From an uncultured Phycisphaerales bacterium (GTDB taxonomy: Bacteria > Planctomycetota > Phycisphaerae > Tepidisphaerales > Tepidisphaeraceae), in NCBI GenBank assembly GCA_903871935.1, contig CAIQIQ010000151.1, forward strand, positions 27,088 through 91,087: 64,000 nucleotides of DNA, read 5' to 3'. Below, piece by piece: positions 34,203 through 42,055 of the stretch. The notes beneath the pieces are model-generated. The model was not told the origin of the DNA. It saw only the letters and a program-made list of their open reading frames with translations, and made no database searches. Position numbers and translations under genes: made by a program. Each line of letters starts with the position of its first letter. Position 1 is the first letter of the stretch.

Positions 34203-35903
34203 CTAGTTGCCTGTCGGCAGACCAAGGTGGATACCCTCGGTCTTGAGCTGGTTCCGCAGCCACTCGAACTTCTGGAAGTTCGTGATGGTGATCGGTCCGG
34301 TGTAGCCTTCGCCCTGCATCTTGCGCGGAGGATACTGAACAAACGTCTTCATCACGCGATCGAGTTCCTGCCCCATGACAGGACCCATCCATGTGCGTTC
34401 GGTGAAGTTGTTCATGAAGAGGTCATATCGTTCCTGCGGATCGGCCCACAGGTCGAATACCTGCGGGCAAGTGGCAACGTATTTCTCGGGACCCTTCCAA
34501 CCTAGATTGGCGTCCACAGCCAGGCCGCCGGTCGGCTGCCCGTTGTCGCCGCGAAGGTTAAAGATGAACTTGTAGTTGTGGAACCGTACTGCGCCGGGGA
34601 GCAGTTCGTTCTCTGTGAAGTAGCACCACGATTCACGGGCACACTTGCCGGTGCCAAATAGGATCGGCGACATGTCGAAGCTGTCGAAAACCATCGGCTG
34701 GCCTTCGAGGTCCTTCTCCGGCAGTTTCAGGCCAGCCATGGCCGAGAACGTTGCCATGAAATCCAGTCCGCCAACGATGTCGTAGTTCTTCTCACCGGCC
34801 TTGATCTTGCCAGGCATCCAGGCAAGGGCGGGAACACGGTTGCCGCCTTCGCGGTCAGTGCCCTTGGTGCCCCGGAACGGGGTATAGCCACAATCGGGGT
34901 AGACATCCTGCCAGGCGCCGTTGTCCGTGGTCCAGAAGACCAGCGTGTTGCCCTTGTCCAGGCCCAGCGCGCGAAGCTTGTCCAGGATATGGCCGATACG
35001 GGTATCATTCTCGACCACCGAGTCAGCGTACTTGCTCTTGGACATGGACTTGTGAATGAAGTCCGGGTGCGGCATGTTCGGCTGATGCACCTTCATCCAG
35101 TTGATGTTGATGAAGAATGGCTTGTCCGGCGTCTTGGCGGCGTCATCCAGGAACTCCAGTCCCGCTTTCTCGATGTACTCATCGAGGAAGGGAATACCGA
35201 CCACACCCTTCTCGGGGGTGTTGACGTACTCTCCATTGATCTTGAAGTCCTCATGGGCAGCCTCGCCGACGTTACCCGACATCATGCCCCTGGTGACCTT
35301 CTGGAACATAGCGCGAAGCTCATCGGGCATGTCGGGAAACCATTCTGGATCGCCATAGGTATAGGCGTTCAGGTGGTACAGGCCACAAGACTTCATCACG
35401 TCGTAACCATGAGCATTGGGCAGGGCATAGTCAGACTCTCCCAGATGCCACTTGCCGGTGAAATAGGTCTTGTAACCGGCGGTCTTCAACTGCGATGCCA
35501 GCGTCCACTCGGCCTTGGGCAGCCCGCCGCCCTGGCCCTGGAAGGCCACGGTGGTCATGCCACTGCGGTTGGGGAATCGCCCGGTCATCATCGCGGCGCG
35601 GCCGGGCGTGCAACTAGGCTGGCCGTAGAAGGAGAAGAAGGTCATGCCTTCCTGTGCCATCTTGTCGAGGCTTGGCGTGGGCATGCCACGGCCAATGCCA
35701 CCGCCATAGACGCCGGCATCGCCGTAACCGAAATCATCCGAGACCATCAGGATGATGTTGGGTTTCTTGCCGCCGGGCGGCTGGGCGGCCGGGGCGGCAG
35801 GCGCTGCCTGCGCCAGTACACTGGTTGTTGAGCAGCCGGCCAGAATGGTGGCGGCGCCAACGGCCAGTAACATCTTGCGTGCTACTCTGGAGACACTTGA
35901 CAT
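34203..35903 (-). CDS. Sulfatase lipoprotein, Cys-type (CTPGR)
   Basis: A 566-residue exported arylsulfatase-like protein from the ATG at 35903. The lipobox is ILAGC (Cys24). The N-terminal metal strand is PNIILMVSDDFGYGDAGVYGGG. The formylglycine site is SCTPGRAAMMTGRFPNRSG with Cys98, then FTGKWHLGES, HQPNMPHPDF and FWTTDNGAW. Its signal region and upstream DNA are almost copies of those of the sulfatase at 30464-32146, but the enzymatic body is a different sulfatase type. A tetraloop hairpin follows. The receiver-only regulator gene is immediately upstream in the same direction. Confidence 0.94.
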   Translation of the reverse strand: MSSVSRVARKMLLAVGAATILAGCSTTSVLAQAAPAAPAAQPPGGKKPNIILMVSDDFGYGDAGVYGGGIGRGMPTPSLDKMAQEGMTFFSFYGQPSCTPGRAAMMTGRFPNRSGMTTVAFQGQGGGLPKAEWTLASQLKTAGYKTYFTGKWHLGESDYALPNAHGYDVMKSCGLYHLNAYTYGDPEWFPDMPDELRAMFQKVTRGMMSGNVGEAAHEDFKINGEYVNTPEKGVVGIPFLDEYIEKAGLEFLDDAAKTPDKPFFININWMKVHQPNMPHPDFIHKSMSKSKYADSVVENDTRIGHILDKLRALGLDKGNTLVFWTTDNGAWQDVYPDCGYTPFRGTKGTDREGGNRVPALAWMPGKIKAGEKNYDIVGGLDFMATFSAMAGLKLPEKDLEGQPMVFDSFDMSPILFGTGKCARESWCYFTENELLPGAVRFHNYKFIFNLRGDNGQPTGGLAVDANLGWKGPEKYVATCPQVFDLWADPQERYDLFMNNFTERTWMGPVMGQELDRVMKTFVQYPPRKMQGEGYTGPITITNFQKFEWLRNQLKTEGIHLGLPTGN

Positions 35904-35972
35904 AAGGCGGTTCCTTCTCTTCTGCCCGGTCGTTCTGCGTCCTATGCCGACGTGGGCATCCGCCGGCAGGGC

Positions 35973-36003
35973 AAGCCAATCAACGCTGATCGGCCGTTGG
36001 TTT
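35973..36003 (-). promoter_or_regulatory. Conserved 31-bp upstream element, copy 2
   Basis: One base different from the block at 32212-32242 and located 70 bases before the sulfatase ATG at 35903. It lies in the short gap between the receiver gene (stop at 36011) and the sulfatase. Confidence 0.5.
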
Positions 36004-36010
36004 ATTTGTG

Positions 36011-36430
36011 TCACGGTGTATCGGATCGCTCCTTCGCTTTCACGCGTGCTGCCTTTCGGCTTCCAGCGGATGCCGACTCGATCGCGCTCAGCAGCGATTT
36101 GTCATCCACAGGCTTGCGAAGATACGCCTTAGCTCCACCTGCCAAGGCACGCTCGCGCGCTTCCGGCGTGTCGTGCCCGGTTATGGCAACCACAGGTACC
36201 TCATTGTGCAATTCCTTCAGCCTGCTGAGAACGGCAAAACCGTTGATTTGCGGCATGTGGAGGTCGAGGATGACGCAATCCGGGCGGCCGGGTTTCAGGG
36301 ATTCGAGGAACTCACTCCCGGTGGCGAAGGTTTGCACGTCAAGGCCGGCCGAGCGCAGAAGCCGCCGCAGGGCGGTGCGCACCGACTCTTCATCATCGAC
36401 GATGGCAACCAAAAGGCGGGGTATGGGCAC
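36011..36430 (-). CDS. Single-domain response regulator (receiver only)
   Basis: A 139-residue CheY-like receiver starting at GTG (36430). It has the acidic pair VDDEES, phospho-acceptor Asp in VILDLHMP, Thr in AITGHD and Lys in LRKPVDD. There is no output domain; the C terminus is a short Lys/Arg-rich tail. The sequence is closest in style to the receiver half of FixJ-like regulators such as the neighbour at 36589-37272. It may act as a phosphate sink or relay for the adjacent kinase. It is directly upstream of a sulfatase gene. Confidence 0.88.
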   Translation of the reverse strand: MPIPRLLVAIVDDEESVRTALRRLLRSAGLDVQTFATGSEFLESLKPGRPDCVILDLHMPQINGFAVLSRLKELHNEVPVVAITGHDTPEARERALAGGAKAYLRKPVDDKSLLSAIESASAGSRKAARVKAKERSDTP

Positions 36431-36588
36431 GTCGTTGACGATAGTCGCGGCGATCGGATGGGGATATTGGACCTTAGGCCAATGTCATTTTGTCCCCGCA
36501 TAACGATGTGCAGGACGAGTAGGCGGTGTTCGTTGTGGTATTCGTCGTTGCGTCGCAGTGGAAACGGTCGTCAGGACCGAGCAGGGGG

Positions 36589-37272
36589 CTATGGTCCCGT
36601 GATGCCCGCCCGCTCGGCTATGCGAACCAGTTCCGCCAGCGAGTCAACTTTCATCTTCTGCATGATCCGGCTCCGATGGACCTTGATGGTTTTCTCCACC
36701 GTGCCCAGGTCGGCGGCCGTCTGCTTGTTCAGCCGCCCGGCAATGACATGTTGCATCACCTCGCGCTCGCGCGGGGTAAGAGTGGCATAGCATTGTCGGA
36801 TCTCGTCAAGCTGCGCCCGGGCCAGACGCTGGGTGCGATCTCGCTCGATGGCGGCGGAAACGGCCTTGAGCAGGGCGACATCGTTCACCGGCTTGGTCAG
36901 GAAATCGACGGCGCCACGCTTCATTGCCTGTACGCCCATGGGGATGTTGCCATGTCCGGTGAGGAACACGATGGCAGGCTCATCGCCCTGTTGGGCCAGC
37001 AACTTCTGCAATTCCAGGCCGCCGAGGCCCGGCATGGACACGTCCAGGACGAGGCAGCCTGGTGCATTGAGATCGCGCTGGACCATCAGCTCGTGTGCAG
37101 AGCCATAGGTAACCACCTCCATGCCCGCCGAGCGGAGGAGCCGTGCCAGGCCTTTGAGCACGGCCGGATCATCGTCCACCACGTACACCACAGGAGCGTC
37201 CTGGGCAGAGCGGAGTCGCCCGCGCATCTCGTGCTGATCATGCGCTGCCAATGGCTGGGCGTTGTCACTCAT
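36589..37272 (-). CDS. FixJ/NarL-like response regulator (REC-LuxR HTH)
   Basis: A DNA-binding response regulator of 227 residues from the ATG at 37272 (GGAGG upstream). The receiver has VVDDDPAVL, phospho-acceptor Asp in LVLDVSMPG, FLTGHGNIPM and LTKPVND. The C-terminal GerE/LuxR helix-turn-helix is TLTPREREVMQHVIAGRLNK and TVEKTIKVHRSRIM. It overlaps the histidine kinase end by eight bases, so the two form a translationally coupled pair resembling FixL/FixJ or TodS/TutC-type systems. Likely targets include the flanking sulfatase-island genes, by position only. Confidence 0.93.
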   Translation of the reverse strand: MSDNAQPLAAHDQHEMRGRLRSAQDAPVVYVVDDDPAVLKGLARLLRSAGMEVVTYGSAHELMVQRDLNAPGCLVLDVSMPGLGGLELQKLLAQQGDEPAIVFLTGHGNIPMGVQAMKRGAVDFLTKPVNDVALLKAVSAAIERDRTQRLARAQLDEIRQCYATLTPREREVMQHVIAGRLNKQTAADLGTVEKTIKVHRSRIMQKMKVDSLAELVRIAERAGITGP

Positions 37273-39112
37273 GCTTGTCCTCCCTCTGTTCCGCGCTCCG
37301 GGCATCTACCGGCAGCGTGAGATGGAACGTGGCACCGTGATTCGGTTGGCTCTGGGCCCACAGCTTGCCGCCATGGGCACTGATGATGGTACGGCAGACC
37401 GCCAAGCCCAGGCCCATGCCGTGAACCTTGGTAGTGTAAAACGGAGTGAACACCTGTTCCAGCATATCTGGCGGGATTCCCACGCCGCGATCGGCAACCG
37501 AGATGTGAATCGAAGCAGTATCAACCAGTTCGGTGCAGATGCGAAGCCGGCGTGTCCCAGCGGATCTCTCGGCCATGGCATCACAGGCGTTGATGACCAG
37601 GTTCAGCAGAACCTGCTGCAGCTCAATACGGTCGCCCTGGACCTGCGGCAGGTTCTTGGCCACCTCGACGTGCACGATGACGCCGCGGTTCATCAGCTCG
37701 CTGCGCATCAGCTTGAGCACCTCTTGCACAACGTCGTTCACGCTCAGCGGCTGGTGGTGCACCTCTTCTTTCTTCAGAAGTGAACGCAGACGGCGGATTA
37801 CCTCGCCAGCCCGCTGGTCGGCGGCGACGATGTCCGCCAAGATGGAGCGTACCTCGTCAAGGTCCACATGCTCGCGTGCCATGAATCGTTGCGCTGCCTG
37901 TGCGTTACTGAGGATCGCGGTAAGCGGCTGATTGAGCTCATGGGCAAGGGAGCCCGACAATTCGCCCAGCATGGTCACACGAGAGAGGTGCGCCAGCTCG
38001 TTGCGCTGATGCGCGATCTCCAGTTCCGACGCCTTGCGACCGGTGATGTCGAGCGTCGCCCCCAGCATGCGGCCGCCCGAGCCGTTGGCTTCCGGATGCA
38101 CCCGTCCCAGCGCTGTCAGCCAGCGCTGCGTACTATCAGGCAGAACCACACGATACTCGCCCGCGTAATCAACCCGCTCTGCCAGGGCACGGCCGATCTC
38201 GCGCTCCACTGTTTCACGATCTTCGGGGTGGATCCGCTGCATCACATTCTCAAAGGTCACGTCCGCGTCGGACGCGAAACCGAACATGCGCATCCATCGC
38301 TCTGAGCCCCACACCTCGTTGAGCGCGATGTTCCAGATCCAGATGCCGACGCCCGCCGCCTCGGCCGCCAGAGCCATCCGAGCTTCGGTCTCGTGGACCT
38401 CGTCCGACAGTTCGCTGGCCCGGAGCACGCCCTCACTCAACTCCAGCCCCATGGCCACCACGATGCCCATAAACAGCAGACTGGGCGTCAGCGGCATATG
38501 GACAATCTCCCACATGCCCAGCACCATCTGGAGCGTGCCGGCGGTGACAAAAAAGATGATCGATCCACCCACCAGAGTCGCCTGCCGCCGTTCGCCCCGT
38601 CGCCATACGGTTACGGTCGCGTCTATCGCGAACACCACCAGCAGCAGCAGACTTGCATGGCCGATCAGCATCCACGGGTTGGGTACCCCTTCGGCAACCG
38701 AGATCGATGTGCCCAAAAAGGAGATCTGCCGCAGCGCGGTGATCTGCCGGAAATTCACGTTGGGAGTAAAGACGAAATCGAGGATCAGCGTCACCGTGCG
38801 TAACCCGCATACCGTCCACGCGAGCCATGGCCGCCCCGCCCGCTGATACAGGCGCACGAAGCCAACGAGCGTCACGATCATCAGCCAACCAGGCACGTGA
38901 AACCAGCGCAAGAACAAGCCGAATTCCTCCGGCGTCTGCGCGTGCATCGTGCCCACCTCACACGCCGCCATGCCGGCCGTCGCCACTGCCGTCAATGCAA
39001 ACAGCAGATTCGCCCACGCCGTGCGCTTCCTGAACCAAACCAGCAGATGCATCGCCGCCAGCGTCAGACACGCCGAGGCGATCATGGACCAGATGACGGT
39101 GACCAGATTCAT
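37265..39112 (-). CDS. Membrane-bound PAS histidine kinase, FixL/DctB-like core
   Basis: A 615-residue sensor kinase from the ATG at 39112 (MNLVTVIWSMIASACL). About seven N-terminal transmembrane helices (to about residue 240) form the sensor module. A PAS domain follows (AEAAGVGIWIWNIALNEVWGS...FENVMQRIHPEDRE, with ATLDITGRK at its end). HisKA has LSGSLAHELNQPLTAILSNAQ and HATPase has QQVLLNLVINACDAM, DRGVGIP and GMGLGLAVC. The order matches FixL-type kinases without heme-binding evidence. The frame is open upstream to 39550, but helices begin at 39112, so that start is preferred. The partner regulator overlaps its 3' end. Confidence 0.92.
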   Translation of the reverse strand: MNLVTVIWSMIASACLTLAAMHLLVWFRKRTAWANLLFALTAVATAGMAACEVGTMHAQTPEEFGLFLRWFHVPGWLMIVTLVGFVRLYQRAGRPWLAWTVCGLRTVTLILDFVFTPNVNFRQITALRQISFLGTSISVAEGVPNPWMLIGHASLLLLVVFAIDATVTVWRRGERRQATLVGGSIIFFVTAGTLQMVLGMWEIVHMPLTPSLLFMGIVVAMGLELSEGVLRASELSDEVHETEARMALAAEAAGVGIWIWNIALNEVWGSERWMRMFGFASDADVTFENVMQRIHPEDRETVEREIGRALAERVDYAGEYRVVLPDSTQRWLTALGRVHPEANGSGGRMLGATLDITGRKASELEIAHQRNELAHLSRVTMLGELSGSLAHELNQPLTAILSNAQAAQRFMAREHVDLDEVRSILADIVAADQRAGEVIRRLRSLLKKEEVHHQPLSVNDVVQEVLKLMRSELMNRGVIVHVEVAKNLPQVQGDRIELQQVLLNLVINACDAMAERSAGTRRLRICTELVDTASIHISVADRGVGIPPDMLEQVFTPFYTTKVHGMGLGLAVCRTIISAHGGKLWAQSQPNHGATFHLTLPVDARSAEQREDKHE

Positions 39113-39488
39113 ATGTGAACACTCAGGTGACACGTCAAAGCCGCGCGAGCCGGGGGTCGCCACGGCGCAACCGGCCTCAGCCTTGAATATAATAGGCAGG
39201 AATTGGCTCTGGGAATAAGGACGGTGCAACCGCACCGCCGCCCACGGGAAACATTCCCACTGTGCGGACGTCGCCTCGTTCGGCCGGCCCACAAAACTGA
39301 TATCAAATTCCTGGTTGATGCCGAGGCGGGTGTAGATGCCCACCAGTCGGTCGCTGGCAGGTTCGTCCTTGGGTGTGTGGTCGTTGCGCGGATAGCCCTG
39401 GTCGCGGAGATCGACGGCCATAGAAGGTCTGGCCGTCGCTGGACACGGCTTTGGCTGCCGATTCTTATGGCCGCCAAGTGCTGGGCAT
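39113..39488. other. Region upstream of the histidine kinase
   Basis: This 376-base stretch is open in the kinase frame on the minus strand, with protein-like text such as DRLVGIYTRLGINQEFDISF but no signal or helix. It may hold the kinase promoter, an unusual cytoplasmic N-terminal extension, or a gene remnant. I cannot decide. Confidence 0.35.
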
Positions 39489-40097
39489 CTATGGCTTGGC
39501 AACAGAGATAGCAATTGCCTGGGTGACGCGGATGTAGACCAGTTCGCCAACCTTGCGCTGCGTCAGATCAACGTCCGGGCGAACGGCGACGGTTTCCGTC
39601 GTGCCGTCAGCGAAGCGCAGGGTTGCCTTGTGGTTCTTGAGGTCGATTGCCGTGACAGTGGCCGTAACCTGAACTGTGCCGGCAACAATACCGCCCGGCT
39701 TGGCGCCCTTGGGAGCCAGCACTACTGCCGCGGCTGCACTGTCCTTGGGCGCATCCAAACTCATAGACACGGCAAGTTCCTGAGTCGCCGTGACCTTGAC
39801 CTGGTCGCCAACGCGAATCTGAGCGAAGTTTCTGACATCGGGACCACACGTCACGGTTTCCTTGGATCCGCCCGGGGTTACGAGCGTGATGGCTCGTGTG
39901 GCCGGGTCAATCGCGGTTACGGTGGCGGTCAATGTGCTGGTCTCAACAAAGACGCCACCCGGCACGCCTGGCTGGATGGCAGCGGCCGTGGTCTTCTGGA
40001 CGTCTGACTTGCCTGAGTCTGAGTTGCACGAAACAATCGTCAGAAGCGCGGCAGCCGCCAGCGCCACTGTTGCCACATTCGTTATAGTCTTGCTCAT
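39489..40097 (-). CDS. Lipoprotein with two tandem beta-domain repeats
   Basis: A 202-residue exported lipoprotein from the ATG at 40097. The lipobox is TIVSC. The mature part has two copies of a roughly 60-residue unit: TATVTAIDPATRAITLVTPGG...VGDQVKVTATQELAVSM and VTATVTAIDLKNHKATLRFADG...VGELVYIRVTQAIAISV. Each looks like a small OB-like beta barrel of the kind seen in DUF5666-like proteins. Function unknown. It lies between the Gly/Tyr-rich protein and the kinase gene in the sulfatase island. Confidence 0.75.
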   Translation of the reverse strand: MSKTITNVATVALAAAALLTIVSCNSDSGKSDVQKTTAAAIQPGVPGGVFVETSTLTATVTAIDPATRAITLVTPGGSKETVTCGPDVRNFAQIRVGDQVKVTATQELAVSMSLDAPKDSAAAAVVLAPKGAKPGGIVAGTVQVTATVTAIDLKNHKATLRFADGTTETVAVRPDVDLTQRKVGELVYIRVTQAIAISVAKP

Positions 40098-40239
40098 GAG
40101 GATTCCTTGTAAGTGATAACGTGGGAAGCGAAAGGGCACACTGCCATCACTCCCGAGAGATGGGGATTAGTATAATCCATGCCACGTTGGTTTTCCAAGA
40201 GACCGGGTGTTCTGAGTCGGCAATCGCTTTGTGTCATCG

Positions 40240-40986
40240 TCACGGAGCTGGCACCACTACGAAAGAGGCGCTGCCGTTGTTAATCTGCAATTGGTACCAG
40301 TTGGGGGGACTGACATAGTAAGTCACACCGTTTACGGTCTGCGTGGTGTATCCGGCGGGCAGGGCGGCGACGGTGACCCCTATCTGCATGGCCGGCGGTG
40401 CGGCCACCGCCGCAACAGCGACCGGTGCGGCCTGCACGGGCGGCACGTAGACCCCCGCTGCGGGCGGCGTCCAGGCGGCACCCCAGGTGGGCGCGTGGTA
40501 GGCGGCGACGGCCGCTTCTCCAGCGGCGGGATAGGCGGGGTGATAAGGGCCCTCGTAGGCGCCGGCGTAGGCGGTGCCGCCGTAGGTGGCGCCGTGATAG
40601 CCGCCGTACGCAGCGCCACCGTAGTCGCCGCCGTGGTAGCCGCCGTACGCAGCGCCACCATAGCCGCCGCCGTGGTAGCTGCCGGAGTATTCCGCCGAGC
40701 CGCCGCGCGATCCCTCAGCGCTTCCGTGGTAGCCGGAGCCATAGGAGCCCGAGCCGGAATGCTCGCCAGAATACGTCTGTCCTCGTGCGGAGGTATAAGA
40801 GCCGGAGCCGGAATGCGAGTACCCGCCTCCCCCTCCTCCTGACGTTTCACTGGAATGAGAGTAGCTCCCGCCGCGAGAGGTGGAACCGGAAGAAGAGCGG
40901 CTGCCGCCCCATGCGGACGCGGTTGCAGGCAACAGGGCCATGGCAAACAGGCCAACGATACCTAATGTAACGGGTGTCTTTAGCAT
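40240..40986 (-). CDS. Secreted Gly/Tyr/Ser-rich repeat protein
   Basis: A 248-residue protein with signal peptide MLKTPVTLGIVGLFAMALL (cut near ATASA). The mature protein is a low-complexity Gly/Ser/Tyr/His region with repeats of YGGAAYGGYHGG and SGSGSYG, then a Pro/Ala/Val-rich linker. It ends in a compact segment LPAGYTTQTVNGVTYYVSPP resembling the GY-x-TV-x-VNGV-x-YYY modules of DUF6515-like envelope proteins. It may be an adhesive or matrix protein, or a surface coat. AAGGAA precedes the ATG at 40986. Confidence 0.75.
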   Translation of the reverse strand: MLKTPVTLGIVGLFAMALLPATASAWGGSRSSSGSTSRGGSYSHSSETSGGGGGGYSHSGSGSYTSARGQTYSGEHSGSGSYGSGYHGSAEGSRGGSAEYSGSYHGGGYGGAAYGGYHGGDYGGAAYGGYHGATYGGTAYAGAYEGPYHPAYPAAGEAAVAAYHAPTWGAAWTPPAAGVYVPPVQAAPVAVAAVAAPPAMQIGVTVAALPAGYTTQTVNGVTYYVSPPNWYQLQINNGSASFVVVPAP

Positions 40987-41031
40987 GATGGTGTTCCTTT
41001 GTATGGGATCATGTTTGAGGGTGCGGATGCT

Positions 41032-41940
41032 TTACTGACCGCGTTTCATTTTGACCACGGGCATATCGACGGGTGTTTTGTCGCCTGGCTTCTGGATCTT
41101 GGTTTGCAACGTGAGAGTGTCGGCATCGACACGAGTCAGGATCGACGTAGCTGTCGCGACGGCGCCGGAGGGCAAGACGGCACTGGTGGTGATGACCCAC
41201 TTGTCGCCGTCGCTCTTCCAGTATCCCTGGGAGAAGCTGCCGTCGGCATTGAAGTTCCACGAGCGGAACGATTTTGCGGCCGGATCCCAGGCGATCCGTT
41301 CGGACCCGTTATCGAGCAGGAGATCGCCCACGCCAACAGCGCGGCTTCCGACGATGTAGTTTTGTCCTGGGGTCCACTCGAACAGAATGCGCCCAACGTG
41401 GCTTTCTTTCGTATCCTCGACCCACTCGCCGATGAGCCACTCTATCGGGCGCAGATGCTCGTATTGGCTGGGTGGCACGTAGTCTGAGTCGCGTACGCTG
41501 GCGAGTTGCCACTCGCCGTCTTTCTTCACCATGAAGTTGGTGTAGCAGGCGCGGCTGACGGGGCCGCCGTCGGCGGGTATGACTGAGCTGGTGCCGGTTT
41601 CGATGGCGGTGTCGGGGGTTGGGAAGCGCATGGACTGCACATCAATCCGCAGTTTGAGTCCCTTGTTGGCGGCAAAGAACTGCGCGAAATGGTCGGCGAT
41701 GGCTTTGCGCCCCATCAGCGCGTGGCCGTCGAGGTCGATATAGTCACCGTCGGGGGTCCAGAAAGCGGCGATAGCGTTGGCATCGCCTTTGGCGAAGGCT
41801 TCGACGAAGGCCTGGGCCTTCTTTGTTATCTCGCCCTGCTGACCCGCGGCGGGAGCCTGAGCCCAGGCCGCCACCGCCCCGGCACACAAGACCATCATAC
41901 CGGCACATAGCAGACGAATCGTTGAATGAGACTCTCTCAT
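41032..41940 (-). CDS. Exported SnoaL/DUF4440-like protein
   Basis: A 302-residue protein with a strong ribosome site (GGAGGAA) and Sec signal (LLCAGMMVLCAGAVAAWAQA). The N-terminal half is an NTF2-like SnoaL/DUF4440 domain (AFVEAFAKGDANAIAAFWTPDGDYID). The C-terminal half, from HLRPIEWLIGEWVED, resembles DUF1579-like beta-barrel domains. Proteins of this layout are common in planctomycetes; a catalytic activity cannot be inferred. It is in the minus-strand island between the DUF1254 lipoprotein and the Gly/Tyr-rich protein. Confidence 0.8.
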   Translation of the reverse strand: MRESHSTIRLLCAGMMVLCAGAVAAWAQAPAAGQQGEITKKAQAFVEAFAKGDANAIAAFWTPDGDYIDLDGHALMGRKAIADHFAQFFAANKGLKLRIDVQSMRFPTPDTAIETGTSSVIPADGGPVSRACYTNFMVKKDGEWQLASVRDSDYVPPSQYEHLRPIEWLIGEWVEDTKESHVGRILFEWTPGQNYIVGSRAVGVGDLLLDNGSERIAWDPAAKSFRSWNFNADGSFSQGYWKSDGDKWVITTSAVLPSGAVATATSILTRVDADTLTLQTKIQKPGDKTPVDMPVVKMKRGQ

Positions 41941-42055
41941 ACTTGTTCCTCCTTCAGAAACCTAGTTTCCGATTGTATCCACGTAGTTCATGTTTCCATG
42001 CGAGCCCGAGCATTCCCGCCATTGCATGTCAGACCGTCGGGCGCAGCCGACGGCA

